64,000 nucleotides of DNA, taken from positions 186,001-250,000 of the forward strand of contig JAFSAO010000022.1 of the NCBI GenBank assembly GCA_017440935.1. The letters are read 5' to 3'. This DNA comes from Opitutales bacterium (GTDB lineage Bacteria > Verrucomicrobiota > Verrucomicrobiia > Opitutales > UBA953). The position numbers and the translations under genes are program-made. Under the pieces are notes generated by a model. That model had not been told where the DNA came from, searched no databases, and saw nothing but the letters and a program-made list of their open reading frames with translations. This document shows, one piece after another, positions 44,301 to 50,680 of the stretch. Every line of letters begins with the position of its first letter. Position 1 is the first letter of the stretch.

Positions 44301-46194
44301 TTACAAGCAAAAGATAAGGCAAATTCACATTGTCGGCGAATATGCGAACCTTATGGTTCGTGACTATGATGCTGCATTAAAATTTGTTCAAGACTACTTC
44401 AATATGGACTTCAAGAAGTTCATTGCGACCTATTTCAAAGACGATAGAGCAAAAGAAATTGAGCGTAATATCACGCCTGAAAAATACAACCGGCTCTTTG
44501 GTGCACTTTCAGATAAGCAATCCGAGATTATAAACGATGCGGCTTCTAAATATATCGTAGTCGCGGCAGGTCCCGGAAGCGGCAAGACAAGGGTGCTTGT
44601 GCACAAGCTCGCGTCTTTGCTTCTTCTTGAAGATGTAAAACACGATCAACTGTTGATGGTGACTTTTTCTCGTGCGGCGGCTACCGAATTCAAAAAGCGG
44701 TTGATCGGTTTGATCGGTAATGCGGCAAATTTCGTGGAAATCAAAACTTTCCACTCGTATTGCTTTGATCTTCTCGGAAGGCTCGGGACTTTGGACGCAT
44801 CAAAAAATGTCGTCAAGGATGCGGTCGAAAGGATTCGAAATGGCGAAGTTGAGCAAGGAAAGATTTCAAAAAGCGTTTTGGTTATCGATGAAGCTCAGGA
44901 CATGGATGAGCACGAATTTGAGCTCGTGAAGGCTCTTATGACAATCAATGATGAGATGCGAGTTGTTGCCGTTGGTGATGATGATCAGAACATTTATGAA
45001 TTTCGGGGAGCTAATTCCAAGCATCTCGGAGCTTTGATTAAAGATTACGGTGCTCGCAAGTATGAGATGACAACGAATTACAGAAGCAATGCAACCGTTG
45101 TTGATCTAGCAAATGCTTTTGTAAAATCAATTACAAATAGAATGAAATCTGCTCCGATTGAGGCTGGGACGGATAAATCCGGAGATGTGAAAATCACTCA
45201 TCACGCCTGCGCCAATATGGAAGAAGCTGTGGTTAATGACCTGATCGCAACATACAAAGCAGGCAAGGCGTGTGTGCTTACTAATACGAACGATGAAGCA
45301 CTTTGTATACTCGGGCTTTTGTTGAAGCACGGAAAGCGAGCAAGGCTCATTCAGTCTCTTGACGGATTTAGCCTTTACAACCTTCTTGAAATCCGCGTGT
45401 TCCTCAAATCCATAGATCGAAATCTTCATTCACCTGTTATATCGGACGAAATATGGAGGAATGCGAAGGAGAAGCTGTTCTCGAGTCGTTATCGAGACAG
45501 TGCCTGCATCGATAATGTAAGGCGGTTGATATCGGATTTCGAAGCAACCCATTCGGTGAAGTATCGTTCTGATTTTGAGGAATTTTTAAATGAATCGAAA
45601 TTCGAGGACTTTTACGACGCGCACGAGCAGGGAGTCATCTGTGTTTCGACCATTCATAAAGCGAAAGGCAGAGAGTTCGATAACGTGTATATGATGCTGA
45701 AAAACTCTGCAGGCAAGACCGATGCAGAGCGCAGGGCATTGTATGTTGGTATGACGAGGGCTAAGAGCAATCTTTACATCCATACAAATACAACATTGTT
45801 CGAGCGATACCGGATTAACGGAGTTCAGCACGTGAAAGATTGCGCGAAATACGGAGAACCGACAGGAATCATGCTTCAAATGACCCACAAGGATGTAGTC
45901 CTTAGTTTCTTTAAAGATAAGAGGGAGATCATATTCAACCTTAGAAGCGGCACAAAACTGAAGCTTGACGATGTATTTCTTATCTCCGAATTGGGCGGAC
46001 AAAATATTCGCGTTGCGAAATTCTCCAAAGCTTTCATAGCAGTTCTTAGAAACCTAAAGAGTAAAGGATATTCTCCTAAATCTGCCGAGGTGCGTTTTAT
46101 CGTCGCGTGGAAAGGCAAAGAGGATACGGAAGAAACACCGGTTGTTCTTGCGGATATTTATTTTGAAAAGGAACCGGTCAAATTAATCTTCTAA
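41365..46194 (+). CDS. Giant fusion: DEDD exonuclease-like, RecQ helicase and UvrD/Rep helicase domains
   Basis: A 1609-residue protein from ATG 41365 (GAGGAG ribosome site at about 41352; a TTG at 41350 is an alternative). Residues 5-170 resemble a DEDD 3'-5' exonuclease, with FFDTE and GHNVVHHD. A Cys-rich link (CNTPCADGCDYC) near 230 leads to a RecQ-type SF2 helicase: FPTGGGKS near 283, DEAHCFSAWG near 387 and QEAGRAGR near 575. Residues 600-1050 are unrecognised, perhaps winged-helix. A UvrD-type SF1 helicase follows: GPGSGKT near 1068, DEAQD near 1173, DDDQNIYEFRGA near 1205, THKAKG-like TIHKAKG near 1428 and VGMTRAKS near 1461. All key motifs are intact. The gene is AT-rich and lacks the CGGGAACG word, so it was probably acquired. 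A role in DNA repair or defence is inference. Confidence 0.88.
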   Translation: MAKSIVFFDTEIGVDDQKIHDIGAVRSNKGTLHTASVSDFCAFAADADFLCGHNVVHHDMKYLAPVVSGRVPKRIIDTLYLSPLLFPRRPYHKLVKNDKLQAEELNNPVNDSLKSQALFFDEVNAFHQLSFGKKKIFCGLLYSFEEFQGFFDYVGFKPCANEMAQMILAEYKGKLCANADIDILVKHHAKEVAYALALIGCEDSYSVTPPWLLYNFPKIENVIKLLCNTPCADGCDYCRNALDVHKGLKKIFGFDNFRTYNEEPLQEMAARAAMEGKSLLAVFPTGGGKSITFQLPALMAGKATHGLTVVISPLQSLMKDQVDNLSAKGIADAVTVNGMLDPIERRDALMRVSSGQASILYISPEQLRSKTIEHLLMSRNIVRFVIDEAHCFSAWGQDFRVDYLYIGDFIRKLQEEKKADKKSIPVSCFTATAKQKVVTDICDYFKKKLDLDLEIFASSATRKNLHYTVLYKETDEEKYNELRRLIVQKNCPTIVYVSRTKRTFDLAGKLTSDGLRALPYNGKLDPNEKITNQNAFMNNEVSIIVATSAFGMGVDKSDVGLVVHYDISDSLENYVQEAGRAGRNPALQADCYVLFNDNDLDKHFILLNQTKLSISEIQQVWKAIKELTKNRPNVCCSALEIARQAGWVDSAGAEMETRVRTAVSALETAGYIVRGRNVPKVYATSIRAKNMKEASDCICDSDLFTDEQKNTALRIVKSLISNRSVATAGNTDAESRVDYLADILGIKKAAVIESINLMRQVGLLEDYSDMSAYIYDSGGQNKSVRILESFSELERFLLLKITDAGITFGFKELNEEAQNKGITTSNVKHIRTLLHYLTIKNYITKEENRDSVLVNLVPSFDLKRLMSRFERRVEICRFILDELYSKVLPYGGSDTEKKPVEFSLVGLFKDYQAVPRMNFDGIPVSLSDVEDALLYLSKIGALKIEGGFLVLYNRMEIKRLVKDNRIKYKVDDYRLLDEFYKQKIRQIHIVGEYANLMVRDYDAALKFVQDYFNMDFKKFIATYFKDDRAKEIERNITPEKYNRLFGALSDKQSEIINDAASKYIVVAAGPGSGKTRVLVHKLASLLLLEDVKHDQLLMVTFSRAAATEFKKRLIGLIGNAANFVEIKTFHSYCFDLLGRLGTLDASKNVVKDAVERIRNGEVEQGKISKSVLVIDEAQDMDEHEFELVKALMTINDEMRVVAVGDDDQNIYEFRGANSKHLGALIKDYGARKYEMTTNYRSNATVVDLANAFVKSITNRMKSAPIEAGTDKSGDVKITHHACANMEEAVVNDLIATYKAGKACVLTNTNDEALCILGLLLKHGKRARLIQSLDGFSLYNLLEIRVFLKSIDRNLHSPVISDEIWRNAKEKLFSSRYRDSACIDNVRRLISDFEATHSVKYRSDFEEFLNESKFEDFYDAHEQGVICVSTIHKAKGREFDNVYMMLKNSAGKTDAERRALYVGMTRAKSNLYIHTNTTLFERYRINGVQHVKDCAKYGEPTGIMLQMTHKDVVLSFFKDKREIIFNLRSGTKLKLDDVFLISELGGQNIRVAKFSKAFIAVLRNLKSKGYSPKSAEVRFIVAWKGKEDTEETPVVLADIYFEKEPVKLIF

Positions 46195-46231
46195 TGCTCG
46201 GAGATTTGAAAGGTAAAAAGGCGAAATCAGC

Positions 46232-46272
46232 ACGAAAAATTCGTGCTAATTGGTGTTTATTGGTGGTTCCGG
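46232..46272. repeat. ATTCGTG...TTGGTGTTTATTGG repeat arm
   Basis: AATTCGTGCTAATTGGTG and GTTTATTGGTGGTTC form a copy of the arm seen at 12030-12058 and 14207-14243. It marks the right edge of the helicase insertion. Confidence 0.6.
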
Positions 46273-46276
46273 GGTT

Positions 46277-47188
46277 TTAGGAAAGTTCGCGGAACATGAG
46301 CGGGAAGGTGTCGGCGGCGGGAATGCGGGTCCAGAGCTCGAAGGCGAGGGCGCCTTGCCACGCGAGCATGGAGCGACCGTCGGCGGCGGGAAGGTTGCGT
46401 TCCCGTGCGGCGGCGACGAGTGCGCTTGTGTGCGAGCCGTAAGTCGTGTCATAAACCGCCATGCCGGCGCGCAGAAGTTCCGGCGGGAACGGCGACGGAT
46501 CATCGGGTTTTAAGCCGAGCGAAGTCGCATTGACAATCAGGGCGGGCTCTTCCGTTGTTAAATTTTGAATGTCGCAACTCGAGAGAAAGGAAATTTTTTC
46601 TTTCGGAAAAAACGCGCACAAATCCGCGATGAGCGTTTCGGCGCGTTCGCGGGAACGGTTGACGATGGTCAGCGAAGCGCAATTTTGCGCGAGTGCTGTC
46701 GCCGCAATTGCGCGTGCCGCGCCGCCGGCTCCGAGCAAGACAATGTGCGTTCCCGCGAGCGTTGCGCCGAGCTGCATTTCTGCGGCGCGGGCAAAGCCGC
46801 GACCGTCGGTGTTTTCGCCGCGCCAGCCGCCGAGGGCGTCGTCGCGCACGAGCGTATTTGCCGCGCCGATGATTTCGGCTTCGGGCGAAAGTTTTTTCAA
46901 CGCCGGGAGCACGGCGACTTTGTGCGGGATCGTCAGATTGAGACCGTGAAAGTTTTTTTCAAAAAACAGCGGGAGTGTTTCGGAGAGTTCTTCCGGCGCA
47001 ATCTCAAAGCGGAAGTAGCGATATTCGGTAAGCTCCGGGCGGCGTTCCCGCGCGGCGGCGAAAGCGGCGTTGTGCATTTTCGGCGAGAGCGAATGCGCAA
47101 TCGGTTTGCCGAGGACGGCGAAACTCGGTTCGCGACGTGTCCACGTGCGCAAATCGTCCAACGAATAAACTTTCTCGAAGCAAGCCAT
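46277..47188 (-). CDS. aroE: Shikimate dehydrogenase
   Basis: An NADPH-dependent step of aromatic amino acid synthesis. The 303-residue protein is read from ATG 47188 (MACFEKVYSLDDL); an ATG at 47230 is also possible. The shikimate-binding GKPIAHSLSPKMHNAAF is near 30-46, the catalytic Lys is in LTIPHKVAVLP near 90, NTLVRDD follows, and the nucleotide loop is GAGGAARAIAATAL. An N-terminal extension of about 25 residues before the fold is unusual for E. coli-type AroE but known in other lineages. It converges on the giant helicase gene. Confidence 0.93.
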   Translation of the reverse strand: MACFEKVYSLDDLRTWTRREPSFAVLGKPIAHSLSPKMHNAAFAAARERRPELTEYRYFRFEIAPEELSETLPLFFEKNFHGLNLTIPHKVAVLPALKKLSPEAEIIGAANTLVRDDALGGWRGENTDGRGFARAAEMQLGATLAGTHIVLLGAGGAARAIAATALAQNCASLTIVNRSRERAETLIADLCAFFPKEKISFLSSCDIQNLTTEEPALIVNATSLGLKPDDPSPFPPELLRAGMAVYDTTYGSHTSALVAAARERNLPAADGRSMLAWQGALAFELWTRIPAADTFPLMFRELS

Positions 47189-47363
47189 GCGCACATTAAA
47201 AAACAGAAATTTTACATCGGCAAATTTCAAATTGGAGATCGGGGCCGGGTAACAGTAGGCGTTATTCTTTGTTCGTTACTCTCTATCCATTAACGGGAAC
47301 CAACTTTAATTTTCGTTGACTTGTCGGGCGGGAGCGCATTTCATTAGCACTTCTTTTAGCCAC

Positions 47364-47452
<89 letters not shown>

Positions 47453-47536
47453 TTTTCCCGCCGCCGTGCGGGATTTTTTGTTTTACGAAAAATGCATTTT
47501 GCGCGATTGTTTTCAGACTCTCAATTTTCTTGAAAA

Positions 47537-49174
47537 ATGTTTGCCGTTCTTGCTTTGACGCCGATTATCGCGGCGATGATTTTGATGGGTGCGCTTCGCG
47601 TTTCGCCGCCGGTTTCGCTGACTGCGGCACTTGTCGGTTCGGCGGTTCTCGGGTTCTTCGTTTGGGGAATGCCGGCGGATTTGATTGCGGGAGCGTCGGT
47701 GCTGGGCGCGCTGAAAGCGCTCGATATCATTCTGATTATTTTCGGGGCGATTCTTTTGCTGAATGTCTTGGAAAAAAGCGGCGCGTTGGAAGTGATTAAC
47801 GGTTCATTTTCAAAAATTTCTTCAGACCGCCGTATCCAAACCGTCATTTTGGCGTGGCTTTTTAGCGGTTTTATCGAAGGCGCGGCGGGCTTCGGCGCAG
47901 CGGCGGCGCTGACGGCTCCGCTTTTGGTCGGGCTCGGTTTCCCGGCGGTTGCGGCGGTGGCGGTGGCGCTGATTTGCAACTCGATGCCCGTGCCGTTCGG
48001 CGCGGCGGGAACGCCGGCGATTACGGTGGGGAAAACGCTTTCGGAAGCCCTTTCCGCCGCCGGAATCGAGCAAAGCGGATTTATGGCGCAGGTGGTAGAG
48101 CAGACGGCGGGCATTTTCGCGAGCTCCGGAACGTTTTTGCCGCTGATTGCTGTCGCGTTTCTGGTGCTGACCACTTCGCGGGAACGCCGTTTTTTTTCAA
48201 TTCTGGAAATTACGCCGTTTTGCCTATTCTCGGGCTTGGCGTTTACTGTGCCGTGGTATTTGACGGCACGTTTTTTGGGACCGGAATTGCCGTCGATGCT
48301 GGGCGTGGTGGTCGGGTTGCCGATTGTGATTTTGAGCGTGCGCACGGGATTTTTAATTCCGAAAAAAGTTTGGCGTTTTGAGAGCGACGGGAACGCGGAA
48401 ACTTCTCTTGAAGCGTCTTTGGCGAATGTGGCGGAGACTCCCGTTCCCGCGGCGCGGATTTCCGTCGTAAAAGCGTGGTTGCCCTACGCGGCGATTGCGA
48501 TGATTCTGGTGCTGACACGGCTCGAGTTTTTGCCGTTTCGGGAGTGGCTTGCGTCGTTCGGACACATCGTTGTCGAAAAAGGTTTTCTTCCGGCGAAATT
48601 TGATTGGGCATTTTTTAACAATCCCGGCGTGATTCCGTTTTTCCCGGTGGCGGTGGGTTCCGGATTGTGTTTCGGGTTGCGCTTGCGTGAGATTTTCGGC
48701 GTTTGCCGCGCTTCGGAAAAACAGATTCGCTCGGCGGCAATTGCGATTATCGCAAGCGTCGCGATGGTGCAAATCATGGTTTTCTCCGGACGCGGGAGCG
48801 GCGATATGCCGGAGATGCTGACGGCGATCGCGCAGGCGGCTGCGGCGCTGGCGGGAAGCGCGTTCCCGGTGATTTCGCCGTTGATTGGCGCGCTCGGCAC
48901 GTTTTTCTCCGGCTCGTGCACGGTTTCGAGTATCCTGTTTGTATCCATTCAGTTCGATACGGCAAAGCTCCTCGCGCTTCCGCAGGAAACGCTGGTTGCG
49001 TTGCAGCTCGTCGGCGGAGGTGTCGGGAGTATTGTGCGCATCAGCGGCGTGATCGCGGCGTGCGCGACGGTGAACGCCGGCGGCAAGGAAGGGCGGCTGA
49101 TGGCGCTCGGTTGCATTCCCGTGGTGATTTTGGCGCTACTCTCATGGCTCGCCGCAGAGATTTTTTACCTCTGA
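47537..49174 (+). CDS. lctP: L-lactate permease family transporter
   Basis: A polytopic membrane protein of 545 residues with about 13 hydrophobic segments, of the LctP/LldP family that imports lactate or glycolate with protons. Characteristic stretches are [27 protein letters not shown] near 110-135 and [20 protein letters not shown] near 147, and late [10 protein letters not shown] near 452. The gene comes directly after tRNA-Ser. No lactate dehydrogenase operon is next to it. Glycolate cannot be excluded as substrate. Confidence 0.93.
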   Translation: MFAVLALTPIIAAMILMGALRVSPPVSLTAALVGSAVLGFFVWGMPADLIAGASVLGALKALDIILIIFGAILLLNVLEKSGALEVINGSFSKISSDRRIQTVILAWLFSGFIEGAAGFGAAAALTAPLLVGLGFPAVAAVAVALICNSMPVPFGAAGTPAITVGKTLSEALSAAGIEQSGFMAQVVEQTAGIFASSGTFLPLIAVAFLVLTTSRERRFFSILEITPFCLFSGLAFTVPWYLTARFLGPELPSMLGVVVGLPIVILSVRTGFLIPKKVWRFESDGNAETSLEASLANVAETPVPAARISVVKAWLPYAAIAMILVLTRLEFLPFREWLASFGHIVVEKGFLPAKFDWAFFNNPGVIPFFPVAVGSGLCFGLRLREIFGVCRASEKQIRSAAIAIIASVAMVQIMVFSGRGSGDMPEMLTAIAQAAAALAGSAFPVISPLIGALGTFFSGSCTVSSILFVSIQFDTAKLLALPQETLVALQLVGGGVGSIVRISGVIAACATVNAGGKEGRLMALGCIPVVILALLSWLAAEIFYL

Positions 49175-49228
49175 CATTTCGCCCTAAAGGAGAGATTTTT
49201 CTGAACCACGGAAAACACGGGATAGTTT

Positions 49229-49310
49229 TTTTTGTTTATCCACAAATTTCACGAATTCCACGAATTTTATTTATAGGAGGACAGCCGTCTCGGCTGTCCC
49301 TTTTTTATTT
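49229..49310 (+). repeat. Repeat B, copy 1, with terminator hairpin
   Basis: The unit starts with TTTATCCACAAATTTCACG, runs through ATTTATAGGA and ends in GGACAGCCG-TCT-CGGCTGTCC (arms 49279-49287 and 49291-49299) and six T. It contains the DnaA-box-like TTATCCACA. Further copies are at 49740-49812, 50124-50210, 53511-53575 and, inverted, 53976-54056. This copy can terminate the lactate permease transcript. Confidence 0.85.
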
Positions 49311-49353
49311 TTTACGGGAAATTTAAAAATAGATGGTTCCGAATTGTGTCGGT

Positions 49354-49492
49354 GTTTCATTGCGCCGCGATGGCGTCAGGGCGCAAATTTGTTCCCGGCG
49401 CGGCGCGGTTTTGTTTTTGTCCCTGTCCCCAAGCTCCGCTTGCGTTGCTCGCTTCGCATGGGGTTACGGAAGTAACGCTCCTCCGGAGCGTT
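49354..49492 (-). repeat. Repeat A, copy 2 (inverted)
   Basis: Reverse orientation of the unit at 29240. Its terminal hairpin is ACGCTCC-TCC-GGAGCGT (about 49475-49491), with the G-C rich version of the stem. In this copy the internal iterated word is changed to TGTTCCCGG. Confidence 0.85.
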
Positions 49493-49603
49493 CAAAAATC
49501 ATTTAAAGGTAAAAACACGTGCTGAAAGCGCACAAAGAATATAGCACAGGGCAGGCGAGCGGAGCGAGTCGCGGCCCTGTGTAGCAGACTCCGCCCTCAC
49601 AGA

Positions 49604-49692
49604 AATACAAAATCTCTCACGGAGTCACCAAGCCACGGAGTTTTTGTTTATAGGAGAAGCGGGCCTCGGTCGCCCCCATGGGGGCGCGAGAG
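49604..49692 (+). repeat. Repeat C, copy with CCCCCATGGGGG palindrome
   Basis: AATCTCTCACGGAGTCACCA then AGCCACGGAG, followed by GCGGGCCTCGGTCGCC and the perfect palindrome CGCCCCCATGGGGGCG near 49671-49686. A second copy (49993-50082) has one base changed in the palindrome. Confidence 0.75.
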
Positions 49693-49739
49693 ATTTTTTT
49701 TTTGCACCACGGAATGCACGGAATACACGGAATAGTTTT

Positions 49740-49812
49740 TTTGTTTATCCACAGATTTCACGAATTTTATTTATAGGAGGACAGCCGTCTCGCCTGTCCT
49801 TTTTTTTATTTT
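49740..49812 (+). repeat. Repeat B, copy 2
   Basis: Same unit as 49229-49310, slightly shortened, with hairpin GGACAGCCG-TCT-CGCCTGTCC (one stem mismatch) and a T run. Confidence 0.8.
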
Positions 49813-49827
49813 TTTGAGGATAATTCA

Positions 49828-49965
49828 ACGCATCGGAGATGCTTCACATCCGTAACCCCATGCGGAGCGAGCAACGCGAGCGGAGCTTGGGGACAAGTCC
49901 ACCGCCCAAGCCGCGCCGCGGGAACGACTCATTCGCTCCCTGACGCGCTCGCGGCGCAATGGAAC
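49828..49965 (+). repeat. Repeat A, copy 3
   Basis: Forward copy. Its hairpin is GCATC-GGA-GATGC, where the other stem type is GCTCC-GGA-GGAGC: two positions differ and both partners changed together. It contains the word CGCGGGAACGACTC. Confidence 0.88.
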
Positions 49966-49992
49966 AATCTCGAATCAATCCGTTCCCACAGA

Positions 49993-50082
49993 AACACAAA
50001 ATCTCTCACGGAGTCACCAAGCCACAGAGTTTTTATTTATTAAAGAAGCGGGCCTCGGTCGCCCCCATGGGGACGCGAGAAA
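49993..50082 (+). repeat. Repeat C, second long copy
   Basis: Near-identical to 49604-49692: AATCTCTCACGGAGTCACCA, AGCCACAGAG and CGCCCCCATGGGGACG. It lies between repeat A copy 3 and repeat B copy 3, so the block order A-C-B is repeated along the cluster. Confidence 0.75.
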
Positions 50083-50123
50083 TTTTTTTTGAACCACGGA
50101 ATGCACGGAAAACACGGAATCGT

Positions 50124-50210
50124 TTTTTTGTTTATCCACAAATTTCACGAATTCCACGAATTTTATTTATAGGAGGACAGCCGTCTCGGCTGTCCCCTTT
50201 TTTATTTTTT
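50124..50210 (+). repeat. Repeat B, copy 3
   Basis: Full-length copy with perfect hairpin GGACAGCCG-TCT-CGGCTGTCC at 50175-50195 and a T run. Confidence 0.85.
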
Positions 50211-50222
50211 TGAGGATAATTC

Positions 50223-50361
50223 AACGCATCGGAGATGCGTCACATCCGTAACCCCATGCGAAGTGAGCAACGCGAGCGGAGCTTGGGGACAAGTCCACCG
50301 CCCAAGCCGCGCCGCGGGAACGACTCATTCGCTCCCTGACGCGCTCGCGGCGCAATGGAAC
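50223..50361 (+). repeat. Repeat A, copy 4
   Basis: Almost identical to copy 3 (49828-49965). With copies 5-7 on the far side of the PEP-CTERM gene in the opposite direction, it brackets that gene in inverted orientation. The remaining 320 bp before the gene carry CGTTCCCG words near 50501 and 50535 and no recognisable gene. Confidence 0.88.
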
Positions 50362-50610
50362 AGACAGCTCGCTTTGCTCGCTAATCTCAAATTCCGAATT
50401 AAAATTCCGTGTCTTTCCGTGCGTTCCGTGGCTCAAAAAAACACCGCATTTTTGTGTTCCCGCGCAAAAATTTCCGTAAAAAAAATAAAATATTTTTTCG
50501 CGTTCCCGCGCCAAAAACACCCCGGAATCGCCCTCGTTCCCGCATAAACACTACGTGAGATAAAACCCCATAAAAATAGTAGTCAATGGAAAATTCTTGT
50601 CTCATTTCCT

Positions 50611-50642
50611 CTTGCAAAGACGACAAAAAAAAAAACTAAGAT
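50611..50642 (+). promoter_or_regulatory. CTTGCA-A11 module upstream of the large PEP-CTERM gene
   Basis: TTGCAA at 50612-50617 is followed after 19 bp by TAAGAT at 50637-50642, with eleven A in the spacer. Box, spacing and homopolymer length match the modules at 8199 and 29484, although the run is A instead of T and no hairpin forms. Confidence 0.5.
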
Positions 50643-50680
50643 GTGAACAACTTCATTAAACACTCATCTAATTTACATCC

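Noticed and set aside
41365-46194. Calling the giant helicase a known anti-phage system
   Set aside because: No partner gene, no defence neighbour, and the domain set does not match a defence system I can name with confidence.
49175-50680. CRISPR array or insertion sequence in the repeat region
   Set aside because: Repeats are irregularly spaced and mixed in type, with no unique spacers of constant length. No transposase frame or cas gene is visible.
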